The notes under the pieces are model-generated. The model searched no databases, was not told where the DNA came from, and saw nothing but the letters and a program-made list of their open reading frames with translations. Positions 48,416 through 57,940 of a stretch of 64,000 nt of DNA are shown here, one piece after another. A program made the position numbers and the translations under genes. Each line of letters opens with the position of its first letter. Positions within the stretch are counted from its first letter, which is position 1. The DNA comes from Collinsella sp. AF25-2LB (GTDB taxonomy: Bacteria; Actinomycetota; Coriobacteriia; Coriobacteriales; Coriobacteriaceae): NCBI RefSeq assembly GCF_003458415.1, contig NZ_QRUF01000004.1, forward strand, positions 64,055-128,054, in the 5' to 3' direction.

Positions 48416-48817
48416 ATGAGCGCCGCTCGCAAGACACTCAAAATCCTTGCCCTGATTTATTTTGTTCTGGGCATCGCCAGTCTCATCATGGGAATCGCCG
48501 GCATCGCGACCGGCAAGCTCGAGTCCACCTACGGATCGAACGCCATGCTCGCCGCGGCCGTGATTATCGCCAAGGGCGTTGTCGATCTGGCCGCCGGCGT
48601 TGCGGGCATCAAGGGTGCCAACAAACCTTCTCAGGTAGACGGCGCGTTTAAGCTCGGTATTGTTGCCGCGGTCGCCACGCTTGCCAAGGCGGTGCTCACG
48701 CTTCCCGCGCTCGGCGGCAGCGCCGTCAACATCGGCGCCTTTGTCCTCGTGGTGTACGACCTGTTCTTTGTTCAGCAGGCACACGCCGTTAAGGCCGAAA
48801 ACAAGGACCGCCTGTAA
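48416..48817 (+). CDS. Four-helix membrane protein of unknown function
   Basis: A 133-residue integral membrane protein with four predicted helices: TLKILALIYFVLGIASLIMGIAGIA, MLAAAVIIAKGVVDLAAGVAGI, LGIVAAVATLAKAVLTL and NIGAFVLVVYDLFFVQQAHAV. It has no catalytic motif; the overall pattern (short loops, Gly/Ala-rich helices, KGxxDL in helix 2) is that of small actinobacterial DUF proteins. ATG 48416 follows AAAGGAC. A longer in-frame extension exists upstream but lacks a ribosome binding site. Ends at a clear terminator. Function unknown. Confidence 0.8.
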   Translation: MSAARKTLKILALIYFVLGIASLIMGIAGIATGKLESTYGSNAMLAAAVIIAKGVVDLAAGVAGIKGANKPSQVDGAFKLGIVAAVATLAKAVLTLPALGGSAVNIGAFVLVVYDLFFVQQAHAVKAENKDRL

Positions 48818-48854
48818 GCGCTCACTTCTCATAGCCTCTGCAGCCAAGTAACTA

Positions 48855-48891
48855 AAAGGGCCGATTGCGCAGCAACGCGGTCGGCCCTTTA
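48855..48891 (+). terminator. Terminator after the four-helix membrane protein
   Basis: AAAGGGCCGATTGCGC ... GCGGTCGGCCCTTT stem ending in TTTA. Confidence 0.85.
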
Positions 48892-48907
48892 CGTTTGCCC
48901 AGATAAA

Positions 48908-48942
48908 ACCTACCAAAATAAACCTGTCCCTATTTGGTAGGT
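48908..48942. repeat. GGGAC-core repeat with ACCTACC / GGTAGGT arms
   Basis: Same core as 28367-28401 (AAAATAAACCTGTCCCT.TTT) but arms changed from ACCTGCC/GGCAGGT to ACCTACC/GGTAGGT, a compensating pair. It ends one base before the rlmA-like stop codon (48944-48946). Confidence 0.75.
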
Positions 48943-48943
48943 G

Positions 48944-49759
48944 TTAGCTGTGACGGTACTCGGCGATGATGAAGTCGATATCGGTCTGAAGGGTGTCCAG
49001 ATTTGCCAGGCGCTCTTTGTCGGCAGGGCGCGTGCGGTAGTAGTAGGGCGTCATCTGAAATACGGCTTCGATGTCGGCCTGGGTCTGGAGCGTAATGTTC
49101 GCAGACACCCGCTGCGTTCCGACCAACTTAAGCTCCGTAGTCTTCGGCAGCTTTTCGTCGTTGAGATATGGCGTGTCGTAGAGTACCTCCTTGAGCCCAA
49201 AGAGATGATGGGCACCCGGCACCACGGTGTAGAGCGAGCCCTCGGGCGCCAGCACGCGAGCAAACTCGCGCTCGTTAAAGGGAGCAAAGAGCTCGGTCAC
49301 CATATCGAAGGCGCCATCGGCCACGGGGACATCCTTCATGTTGGCCACAAAATAGGTCGCATCGCCGCGCTTGGCGGCCAGGCGCACCATCTCTTTGCCC
49401 AGGTCGAAACCGTAAGCATCCACGCCCGGCACCGCGCCCATGACACTGGTGTAGTAGCCCTCGCCGCAGCAAATATCGAGCAGCGTCATGGAGCCATTCG
49501 CAGACGTTGCACGTCCAGACACCTGTTTGCGCACCAGCTCGACCATCGCATCGCGCAACGGCGCGTAGTATCCACGGTTCAGAAAGTCACGACGGCTGCG
49601 TGCCTGCGACTTGGGATCGCCCATGGAGTCGCCGCTCTTGGACGAGCGCAGCAAATATAGATAGCCCTCGCGCGCACGGTCAAACCGGTGTCCGCCCGCG
49701 CATGCAGCACCGCGCTCGTCGTCCACCAACGGCTCATGGCAAACGGGACACAACAACAT
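48944..49759 (-). CDS. 23S rRNA (guanine-N1)-methyltransferase RlmA-like
   Basis: A 271-residue methyltransferase of the RlmA family. An N-terminal zinc site CPVCHEPLVDDERGAACAGGHRFD (four Cys/His ligands) precedes a SAM-binding domain with LLDICCGEGYYT (motif I) and DMVTELFAPFNEREFARVLAPEGSL (motifs IV-V). RlmA methylates N1 of G745 (or G748) in 23S rRNA; the II-type gives tylosin resistance. ATG follows AAGGAG. The first motif has a Cys (DICCGEG) where Gly is usual, which is also common in the family. Confidence 0.88.
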   Translation of the reverse strand: MLLCPVCHEPLVDDERGAACAGGHRFDRAREGYLYLLRSSKSGDSMGDPKSQARSRRDFLNRGYYAPLRDAMVELVRKQVSGRATSANGSMTLLDICCGEGYYTSVMGAVPGVDAYGFDLGKEMVRLAAKRGDATYFVANMKDVPVADGAFDMVTELFAPFNEREFARVLAPEGSLYTVVPGAHHLFGLKEVLYDTPYLNDEKLPKTTELKLVGTQRVSANITLQTQADIEAVFQMTPYYYRTRPADKERLANLDTLQTDIDFIIAEYRHS

Positions 49760-49815
49760 GGCAACTCCTTAGCGCGAACAACACAACGCCCACCATTGTC
49801 GCACGCCTTCCCCAC

Positions 49816-49873
49816 CTAGTCATTGGGGACGTTCTTGAATGACTAATCGTTTAAGAACGCCCCCAACGACTAG
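49816..49873. repeat. 58-bp nested palindrome with GGGGAC core
   Basis: Outer arms CTAGTCATTGGGG / CCCCAACGACTAG (one mismatch), inner arms GTTCTT / AAGAAC. The phrase GGGGACGTTCTT echoes the repeat at 63254 (GGGACGTTCC). It lies between the divergent rlmA and MATE genes. Confidence 0.7.
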
Positions 49874-49937
49874 GCGATTAGGAGTATCATCGTCTGCGCA
49901 AATAAGCACGATATAGCACGTTAGAGATTGAGAGCGT

Positions 49938-51320
49938 ATGGCTGATACCGTATCTAAGCATATTGACATGACCACCGGATCGCTGTGGCGCAATATTCCC
50001 CTGTTCGCCTTCCCCGTGGCCGCCACGAGCATCTTGGAGCAGCTGTCGAACCTCATCGCCACGGTCATTATCGGTAACTTCTCGGGCGACCAGGGAACCC
50101 TCGCCATGGCGGCGGTCGGCTCCAATGTTCCGCTTACCAGTCTTATGCTCAACCTGTTTATCGGCATGTCGCTTGGCTCCAACGTGGTCATCGCCAATGC
50201 TATCGGCCGCAACGATCAGAACATGGTCAAACGCGCCGTCCATACCTCGATTCTTATGGCACTTGTGGGCTTTGTCGTCATCGCTCTGGGCGAGATCTTT
50301 GCCGAGCCCATGCTCGCCGCGCTCAACGTTCCCGCCGAGACTATGCCCCTCGCCTCGCTCTACCTGCGCGTCTTTTTGCTCAGCATGCCCTCGATCTTGC
50401 TCTACAACTTTGAGGCCGCGATCTTCCGCTCCGTCGGCATCACCCGCATGCCGCTGCAGGCGCTTGCCGTATCCACCGTCCTCAACATTGGTCTGGACCT
50501 CATCTTTGTCCCCGTACTCCACTGGGGCGTCGCGGGTGTCACCATCGCCACCGCCATCGCCTACACCGTCAGCGCCACTACGCTCTTTATTCGCCTGCTC
50601 AAGACCGACTCCGTCGTCCGCGTCACCCTTCGCGACCTGGCCATCGACCCCGTCGCCCTCAAGCGCATCGTCAAGATCGGCCTGCCCGCCGGCATCCAAA
50701 GCGCCGTGTTTGCCGTCGCCAACATCATCATCCAGTCCGCCATCAACAGCTTGGGCACCGAGGTCATGGCGGCATCGAGCGCCGCCATGAGCCTGGAGTA
50801 CGTGTGCTACAACCTGCTCAACAGCTTTAGCCAGGCTTGCACTACCTTTGTGGGACAAAACCACGGTGCCCGCCAGATCGGCCGCTGCACTAAAACGCTC
50901 AAGGTCTGCCTGGTCGAAGGCGGTATCGTTGCACTCACCACGATTATCGTTATTGTCGGCCTGGGGCGCGAGATCTTGTCGCTCTTTAACAGCGATCCCA
51001 ACATCGTCTCGATCGGCTATATCCGCGTGTGTTCGATCTTCCCGGCGTATGCCTTTAGCATGTTCTACGAAAACATGTCAGGCTACCTGCGCGGCTTTGG
51101 TATCTCGCTCACGCCCGCCCTCATCACCATGATCTGCGTCTGCGGCATCCGCTTCTATTGGGTATTCTGCGTGTTCCCGCACTTCCGCACCTTTGCGAAC
51201 ATTATGATGGTCTACCCCATCAGCCTGGGCACCACGGCGTTCTTTATGGTCGTGGCGGTACTACTTTGCCACCCGGCACGCACCTATCGCGCCACCCAAG
51301 CCAAAGCGACAGCCCGCTAA
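49938..51320 (+). CDS. MATE-family efflux transporter
   Basis: A 460-residue inner-membrane antiporter with twelve predicted helices in two MatE repeats. Characteristic pieces are FPVAATSILEQLSNLIATVIIGNFSGDQGTLAMAAVG in repeat 1 and IGLPAGIQSAVFAVANIIIQSAINSLGTEVMAASSAA in repeat 2. Substrates are typically drugs or small cationic compounds, coupled to Na+ or H+; not predictable here. The start ATG has only a weak site (GAGAG). Monocistronic. Confidence 0.93.
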   Translation: MADTVSKHIDMTTGSLWRNIPLFAFPVAATSILEQLSNLIATVIIGNFSGDQGTLAMAAVGSNVPLTSLMLNLFIGMSLGSNVVIANAIGRNDQNMVKRAVHTSILMALVGFVVIALGEIFAEPMLAALNVPAETMPLASLYLRVFLLSMPSILLYNFEAAIFRSVGITRMPLQALAVSTVLNIGLDLIFVPVLHWGVAGVTIATAIAYTVSATTLFIRLLKTDSVVRVTLRDLAIDPVALKRIVKIGLPAGIQSAVFAVANIIIQSAINSLGTEVMAASSAAMSLEYVCYNLLNSFSQACTTFVGQNHGARQIGRCTKTLKVCLVEGGIVALTTIIVIVGLGREILSLFNSDPNIVSIGYIRVCSIFPAYAFSMFYENMSGYLRGFGISLTPALITMICVCGIRFYWVFCVFPHFRTFANIMMVYPISLGTTAFFMVVAVLLCHPARTYRATQAKATAR

Positions 51321-51347
51321 ACACCGCACTCAACACCACGCCAGTCA

Positions 51348-52214
51348 TTAATTGACAATATGCGAGCTCATATAGTCGATAAAACGCCTCGTGGCGATAG
51401 GCATGGTATCCCAGCTACGCCAAGCTGCCACCACGTCGCGCGAGGGAGCATGCACGATGGGACGTACACGAATATCGGCCCGCATGCCCTCAACGGTACG
51501 ACGATACAGCATACTCACGCCTAGGCCCTCCTCCACCATCGCCATGATGGTGTAGTCGTCGGTTACCTCACTCGTCACGTGTGGCGACAGCCCATGCGCC
51601 GCGAATGCATCGAGCACCAGGCTCTGTTCGCCCTCATCCAGCAGCACAAACGGCTCGGACGCCAGGTCGGCAAGTGTCACCTTTTCCTTTGCCGTCAGCG
51701 GATGCGCGGTCGGCAACAATGCCACCAACTCGTCGTGATAGACCACGCGCTTCTCGAGCCCAGCGGTAAACCCGCGCGCCGTAAAGCAAAAGTCAACCAC
51801 GCCATCGTGCACCCATTGAGCGTTGCGCGTGTAATCGCCCTGCTTGAGGGTAAAGCGTACGCCCGGGTGCAGCGCACCAAAGTCGCGGATCACACGCGGC
51901 AGCACGGTACGACTCACGTTGGTAAACGTCGCGATACGAATATCAGTCGAGGAGAGTCCCAGCAACTCCTGACGTTTGCCCTCAAGCTCGGCCTCGGCAG
52001 TTACGATCTGTCGCAGATACGGCAGATACTGCTTGCCATCGCGCGTAAGCGACACACCCTGCTTACCGCGCTCGATAAGCGTGGTACCCAGCTCGCGCTC
52101 GAGCGCCTTGACGGCCTGGCTCACCGCACTTTGCGTATAGCCCAGCTCGTCCGCCGCACGTTTCAGACTGCCGCAATCGACCACCATACATACAATCTGA
52201 TACCGCGATGCCAT
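51348..52214 (-). CDS. LysR-family transcriptional regulator
   Basis: A 288-residue LysR-type protein: winged helix YQIVCMVVDCGSLKRAADELGYTQSAVSQAVKALERELG and effector domain with DIRIATFTNVSRTVLPRVIRDFGALHPGV, GDYTRNAQWVHDGVVDFCF and MVEEGLGVSMLYRRTVEG. ATG follows GGGGAGG. It is divergent from a DMT transporter 158 bp away, exactly like the LysR at 15458, and both share the DDY(A/T)IMAMVE(D/E)GLGVS segment, so the two regulator-transporter pairs look like paralogous modules. Confidence 0.92.
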   Translation of the reverse strand: MASRYQIVCMVVDCGSLKRAADELGYTQSAVSQAVKALERELGTTLIERGKQGVSLTRDGKQYLPYLRQIVTAEAELEGKRQELLGLSSTDIRIATFTNVSRTVLPRVIRDFGALHPGVRFTLKQGDYTRNAQWVHDGVVDFCFTARGFTAGLEKRVVYHDELVALLPTAHPLTAKEKVTLADLASEPFVLLDEGEQSLVLDAFAAHGLSPHVTSEVTDDYTIMAMVEEGLGVSMLYRRTVEGMRADIRVRPIVHAPSRDVVAAWRSWDTMPIATRRFIDYMSSHIVN

Positions 52215-52372
52215 CGTGCCTCCCCATCGATGTTGCCGTAAAACGTTTTGCCAGGGCTTTTTCTGTCAACATTAGCATTTCTTAATCATACTGAAGATAC
52301 ATTCGCTTTACTACATCCACATCTGGGAGCAGAATCCTTTTTGCGAAACCGTTCTGTAACAAAAGGAGTCCC

Positions 52373-53275
52373 ATGGATCGCAAAAAAGCAATCGCGCTCT
52401 CATTTTCCGTTCCCGTCGCATGGGGCTTTTCGTATCCCCTTATGAAGATCGGCATGGACAGCATGAACGCCACGAGCATCGTCGCGCTGCGCTGCATCAT
52501 CGCCTTTGCGGCTTGCCTGCTGCTCTTCCACAAGCACGCGTTGCGCATCAACCGTAACCTTATGGTCCGCGCCGCCATCATCGGCGCCATTATGGCAACC
52601 GAGCTCACCTGCATGTGCCTGGGCTCCAGCCTCACCTCCGCCTCCACCGCCGGCTTTTTGCAGAGCCTGACGGTCGTGATCGTGCCGTTTGCCAACGCCG
52701 CCCTGCTGCGTCGCGCCCCCGAGCGCAAGGTGCTCATCGGCACGGCCATCGTCACCTGCGGCATGCTGCTGCTCTCGGGCGCCGACTTTACCAGTCTGAA
52801 TCCCGGCGCGCTCATCATGCTGCTCTCCGCCTTTATCTACGCTGGACACATCATTGTCGCCAAGCGGTTTGTCGAAGAAGTCGATCCGCTTGCTCTGGGC
52901 GTTTGGCAGCTGGGCTTTGGCGGCTTGTTCTCGGGCATCGCCGCATTCACCTTTGGCGGCTTCACGCTTCCCAGTACGCCCAGCGAGATCGTGGTCGTCG
53001 TTGCCCTCGCACTCATCTGCTCTGCCTACGGCTTTATCACCCAGACGCTCGTGCAGCCCCACGTGCCCGCCGAGACTACCGGCTTCGCCTTCTCGCTCGA
53101 GCCGGTCTGCTCCGCCGTCTTCTCGTTCTTCCTGGTCGGCGAGGTCCTGAGTCCCATCGCCTTCTTTGGCGCCGCCCTCATCCTCACCGGCGTCATGGTG
53201 GCAACCGTCGAGCTTCCGCGCCTTCGTGCACATGGACAGGCCCGCATGGCAGGAGCGCCCGAGCACGTCTCGTAG
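52373..53275 (+). CDS. EamA/DMT-superfamily transporter
   Basis: A 300-residue, ten-helix inner-membrane exporter-type protein. It starts LSFSVPVAWGFSYPLMKIGMDSMNATSIVALRCIIAF, the first EamA repeat, and the second repeat ends FSLEPVCSAVFSFFLVGEVLSPIAFFGAALILTGVMVA, the conserved family segment. ATG follows AAAAGGAG. It is divergent from the LysR gene and probably its target. Substrate unknown. Confidence 0.92.
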   Translation: MDRKKAIALSFSVPVAWGFSYPLMKIGMDSMNATSIVALRCIIAFAACLLLFHKHALRINRNLMVRAAIIGAIMATELTCMCLGSSLTSASTAGFLQSLTVVIVPFANAALLRRAPERKVLIGTAIVTCGMLLLSGADFTSLNPGALIMLLSAFIYAGHIIVAKRFVEEVDPLALGVWQLGFGGLFSGIAAFTFGGFTLPSTPSEIVVVVALALICSAYGFITQTLVQPHVPAETTGFAFSLEPVCSAVFSFFLVGEVLSPIAFFGAALILTGVMVATVELPRLRAHGQARMAGAPEHVS

Positions 53276-53362
53276 ACCCCACTCCTTATGCAGCCGCGGC
53301 ATAAAGATCTCCAGACGCCTTTACAATAGATGTCAACAGAGCATCTGCCATAAAGGAGCCCC

Positions 53363-54088
53363 ATGGACACCGCAACCCGCGACCGCAACATAGCAACTTG
53401 GTTGAGCGATGCGCCGCGGCCGGTACGTGAAACTACGAACCAGCTGCTCGAGCGCATCGCCCTTTTGCGTGCCAAGCAAACCATCTACCCGGCACAAGAC
53501 GACATCCTCAATGCCCTCGCCTACACGCCGGCCGACCAGGTCAAAGTTGTCATCTTGGGTCAAGACCCTTATCACGGACCCAACCAGGCCATGGGGTTGT
53601 CGTTCTCGGTCCCCGCGACGCAAACCAAGTTGCCGCCGAGTCTGCGCAACATCTATAAGGAACTCAAAGCCGATCTGGGCTGCCCCATTCCCGCCACGGG
53701 AGACCTAACCCCCTGGGCACAACAGGGCGTCCTGCTCCTCAACACTACGCTCACCGTGCGCGAGCATGCCGCGAACTCGCACGCCAAACTGGGCTGGAGC
53801 ACGCTCACCGACTACATTATCGAACGCTGCTGTCAGCTGCCCCAACCGGTCGTCTTTTTGGCATGGGGCCGCTTTGCCCAGCAGATGGTCGATGGTAAGC
53901 TCGCCGCGACCGGCGCGGGCAAGGCAACCGGCAAGTTCTGCCTGGCATCCACGCACCCCTCGCCGCTTTCGGCCAACCGTGCCACGGCAGAACTCCCCGC
54001 CTTTATGGGGTCGCGCCCCTTCTCTACTGCCAATCGGCTACTCGAACAGCACGGCTCGACCCCCGTCAACTGGGCTTGCCTCGGCTAA
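53363..54088 (+). CDS. ung: Uracil-DNA glycosylase
   Basis: A 241-residue family 1 uracil-DNA glycosylase starting base-excision repair of deaminated cytosine. It has the catalytic water-activating loop GQDPYHGPNQAMGLSFSV (Asp), GVLLLNTTLTV (uracil-binding Asn), AWGRFAQ and the minor-groove Leu loop HPSPLSAN. All motifs are intact. ATG follows AAAGGAG. Monocistronic; the terminator 54102-54138 is shared with the convergent SDR gene. Confidence 0.96.
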   Translation: MDTATRDRNIATWLSDAPRPVRETTNQLLERIALLRAKQTIYPAQDDILNALAYTPADQVKVVILGQDPYHGPNQAMGLSFSVPATQTKLPPSLRNIYKELKADLGCPIPATGDLTPWAQQGVLLLNTTLTVREHAANSHAKLGWSTLTDYIIERCCQLPQPVVFLAWGRFAQQMVDGKLAATGAGKATGKFCLASTHPSPLSANRATAELPAFMGSRPFSTANRLLEQHGSTPVNWACLG

Positions 54089-54101
54089 AAATCGATACAT
54101 C

Positions 54102-54138
54102 AAAAACGCGCCCGACGGCTTTCCATCGGGCGCGTTTC
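54102..54138. terminator. Bidirectional terminator between ung and the SDR gene
   Basis: AAACGCGCCCGACGG ... CCATCGGGCGCGTTT, immediately next to the SDR stop codon at 54139. Confidence 0.9.
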
Positions 54139-54819
54139 CTATTCGGGCCAAATAAATTGCGTGCGGCCGGCCTCGCCGCCATCGATCAACAGGCTCTGCC
54201 CGGTCATAAACCGGTTGGTCACGCCCACAAAGTAGATCCACTCGGCGATCTCTTGGGCGGTGGCCCAGCGTTTAAGCGGCGTGAGCTCCATAATCTGGTT
54301 CCACAGGTGTTCGTCTTCCATCACGCAACGGTTGAGCGGCGTTATAACGCCGCCCGGGTCCACACTGTTGGCGATGGCCTGCGGTGCCAGGCGGTTTGCA
54401 AGGTTCTTGGTGTAGGCGATAACACCGCCCTTGCTGGCGGCATAGGCGGGAAACTCCGATCCCGTATGTCCGCTCGCCGACCCCACATTGACCACGGATT
54501 TGATAGCCGGCGCAGGCTTGGCGGCGAGCCCCTCCCCCACAAAGGCGTAGCGCTCGGTCACGTTGATGGTGCCACACAGGTTGGCGGCGATGTCGTCGGC
54601 CGAATCCTGCGTACCGGCAACGTTCACGATTACCTGAGGCTCAAGGTCGCTTGGAAACGAGTCCGGCTCGCGGACATCAACGATCAGATGGCGGTAGCGC
54701 TCGTGTTCGATCGCCGGCGACAGCAGATCAAAGCCCACGACCTCGTGGCCCTCATCCAAAAAGCGCTGCACGCACGCGGCTCCGATACCGCCCGAAGCGC
54801 CCGTGATCAAAACCCGCAT
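54139..54819 (-). CDS. Short-chain dehydrogenase/reductase (SDR)
   Basis: A 226-residue classical SDR: cofactor loop TGASGGIGAACVQRF (7-21), Asp in VVGFDLL, NVAG (about 65), the catalytic Ser in VNVGSASGH (about 115), Tyr/Lys in YAASKGGV (about 127-131) and a C-terminal TGQSLLIDGGEA. The Asp after beta2 suggests NAD preference. Gut Collinsella carry SDR bile-acid dehydrogenases, but this sequence does not begin like the 7-beta enzyme I know, and substrate is open. It lies 9 bp after the VUT transporter's stop (its AAGGAG site overlaps that stop), so the two are co-transcribed; a link to queuosine metabolism is not obvious. Confidence 0.87.
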   Translation of the reverse strand: MRVLITGASGGIGAACVQRFLDEGHEVVGFDLLSPAIEHERYRHLIVDVREPDSFPSDLEPQVIVNVAGTQDSADDIAANLCGTINVTERYAFVGEGLAAKPAPAIKSVVNVGSASGHTGSEFPAYAASKGGVIAYTKNLANRLAPQAIANSVDPGGVITPLNRCVMEDEHLWNQIMELTPLKRWATAQEIAEWIYFVGVTNRFMTGQSLLIDGGEAGRTQFIWPE

Positions 54820-54828
54820 ACTTGCTCC

Positions 54829-55551
54829 TTAGGCGGTTGCGTGGCGCTCGAGGTACTCGGAACCCACATTCTCGCGCTCCCAGCCGCGCACGACCTTGTA
54901 GCCCACGGGGCTCAGGAAGACCTCGCACAGCAGCTCGGCAACAGCGCCGGTCAGCGAGCACATGAGGACCTGCACCCAGGTCCAACCAAAGAACGTGTGG
55001 CTCACCACGATGGCGAAGACCAGGTTGTCGATAAACTGGCCAACACCCGTGGACACATAGGAACGGAAGGCAAAGCTCGCAAAGTTATTCTTCTTGAGCA
55101 TACGGCCGAGCGACTGGTTGAGCGTGGAGTTAACCACGGCAGAAACGAGCATTGCCAGCGAAGAGCCCAGCACCACGTACCAGGTGCCGCCGATGGTGGC
55201 GTTAAGGGCGATGTTGACCTCGATCATGCCCGTGTCGTAGTAGGCGCCCCACATGCCGGGCGTGAGCGAACATGCCCAAAAGCACAGGCTCACGGCCAGG
55301 TTGACCAGTAGCGCGAGGATGGAGATTTTGATGGATGCCTTGGCGCCAAAGCGCTTGCAGATCATGTCCTGGCACAAAAACGAGACCCAGCTCACCACAA
55401 AGCCGCAATCGAGTGCCAGATACGGCAGGCTGATGAGCTCTTTGTTGGCCAGCAGGTTCATCATGATGACACTCACGAAAAACAGCGAAACCGTTGCCGC
55501 GGGAATGCTCCGCAACAGGACCTTGTAGTCCTCCATGACCTTCTTGATCAT
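54829..55551 (-). CDS. VUT-family queuosine-precursor transporter (YhhQ-like)
   Basis: A 240-residue membrane protein with six predicted helices. VSLFFVSVIMMNLLANKELISLPYLALDCGFVVSWVSFLCQDMICKRFGAKASI is the first half and VNSTLNQSLGRMLKK...RSYVSTGVGQFIDNLVFAIV the second, both characteristic of the vitamin-uptake-transporter-like YhhQ family, which imports preQ0/preQ1 or queuine for tRNA modification. A structured leader lies directly upstream. ATG follows AAAGGAG. First gene of an operon with the SDR. Confidence 0.88.
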   Translation of the reverse strand: MIKKVMEDYKVLLRSIPAATVSLFFVSVIMMNLLANKELISLPYLALDCGFVVSWVSFLCQDMICKRFGAKASIKISILALLVNLAVSLCFWACSLTPGMWGAYYDTGMIEVNIALNATIGGTWYVVLGSSLAMLVSAVVNSTLNQSLGRMLKKNNFASFAFRSYVSTGVGQFIDNLVFAIVVSHTFFGWTWVQVLMCSLTGAVAELLCEVFLSPVGYKVVRGWERENVGSEYLERHATA

Positions 55552-55554
55552 TAT

Positions 55555-55627
55555 GTACTCCTTTGGTTTTAGGTTTAACGAGCAGGATATCGGACCCGAA
55601 CTGCTCGGACGTCTCGGTCTTGAGACG
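55555..55627 (-). promoter_or_regulatory. Structured leader before the queuosine-precursor transporter, possible preQ1 riboswitch
   Basis: On the minus strand a hairpin CGAGCAG ... CTGCTCG (55579-55607) with loop TTCGGGTCCGATATC is followed by an A/C-rich tail TTAAACCTAAAACCAAAGGAG that runs into the ribosome binding site. A small stem-loop with an A-rich 3' tail over the ribosome binding site is the form of preQ1 aptamers; the sequence match is loose. A second hairpin GTCTC/GAGAC is at 55611-55627. Confidence 0.35.
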
Positions 55628-55707
55628 ACGGTGGGTATGATAGCCGCTCACACGGCATCAGGCAAGTAAATGGCGCGGCAGCCCCACAGGGCCACCGCGC
55701 CGATGCG

Positions 55708-57321
<1,614 letters not shown>

Positions 57322-57458
57322 GCGGATCCTTTCTTGCATTGAGTGCATTACGTCGATGTAACCGCCCTATTGTAGCCGCGAAATCCCGATTTAGAGCGCC
57401 TATCAGGACAAATTCATCAGTTGGGGCCTGGGTAGCCGGCCCAATCCGTATTTACCTC

Positions 57459-57509
57459 TTGCATAACTGTGCATAGTGTATATATACTGTGCTTACCGGT
57501 TATATACAC
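57459..57509 (+). promoter_or_regulatory. Promoter with YtrA-type operator
   Basis: TTGCAT (57459-57464) and TATACT (57483-57488) form a -35/-10 pair with 18-bp spacing. The -10 lies inside the near-palindrome AGTGTATATATACT (57475-57488), and a second, inverted half TTATATACAC follows at 57500-57509. Such AT-rich dyads over the -10 are typical of GntR/YtrA autoregulation. Confidence 0.6.
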
Positions 57510-57536
57510 GTGTAGCCCAACAGCTAAGGAGCCGCT

Positions 57537-57917
57537 GTGGACATCATCCTATCCAATTCGAGCGACAAGCCCATCTACGAGCAGATAACCTCGCAAGTCA
57601 AAGCTCAGATCTTATCGGGCACGCTCGCTGCGGGAGCCAAACTCCCCAGCATCCGTGCACTCGCGAGCGATCTTGGCGTGAGCGTCATCACCACCAAGCG
57701 CGCCTACGCCGACCTGGAGCAGCTTGGGTTTATCTGCACCGTGCAGGGCAAAGGCTGTTTTGTCGCCGAGGGCAACCAAGAACTCTTGCGCGAAAGTCAG
57801 CTCTGCCATATCGAAGAGTTGCTTGCGAAAGCGGCGAGCCAAGCCGAAACCCTGGGCGTCACGCGCGACAAACTGCACGAGATGCTCGACCTGGTAGCCC
57901 CCGAAACCATGCAGTAG
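57537..57917 (+). CDS. GntR-family regulator, YtrA subfamily
   Basis: A 126-residue regulator: residues about 10-75 are the GntR winged helix (KPIYEQITSQVKAQILSGTLAAGAKLPSIRALASDLGVSVITTKRAYADLEQLGFICTVQGKGCFVA); the short C-terminal part (50 residues, helical) is the YtrA-type dimerisation tail without a ligand domain. YtrA regulators usually repress the ABC-transporter operon in which they sit, as here. GTG 57537 follows AAGGAG. It is 23 bp before the ABC ATPase gene. The operator over its promoter is likely its own target. Confidence 0.92.
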   Translation: MDIILSNSSDKPIYEQITSQVKAQILSGTLAAGAKLPSIRALASDLGVSVITTKRAYADLEQLGFICTVQGKGCFVAEGNQELLRESQLCHIEELLAKAASQAETLGVTRDKLHEMLDLVAPETMQ

Positions 57918-57940
57918 CCATCTGCAAGAAAGGCTATACC

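Noticed and set aside
54139-54819. Bile-acid 7-beta-hydroxysteroid dehydrogenase
   Set aside because: The N-terminus, length (226) and operon with a queuosine-precursor transporter do not fit the Collinsella enzyme as I remember it.
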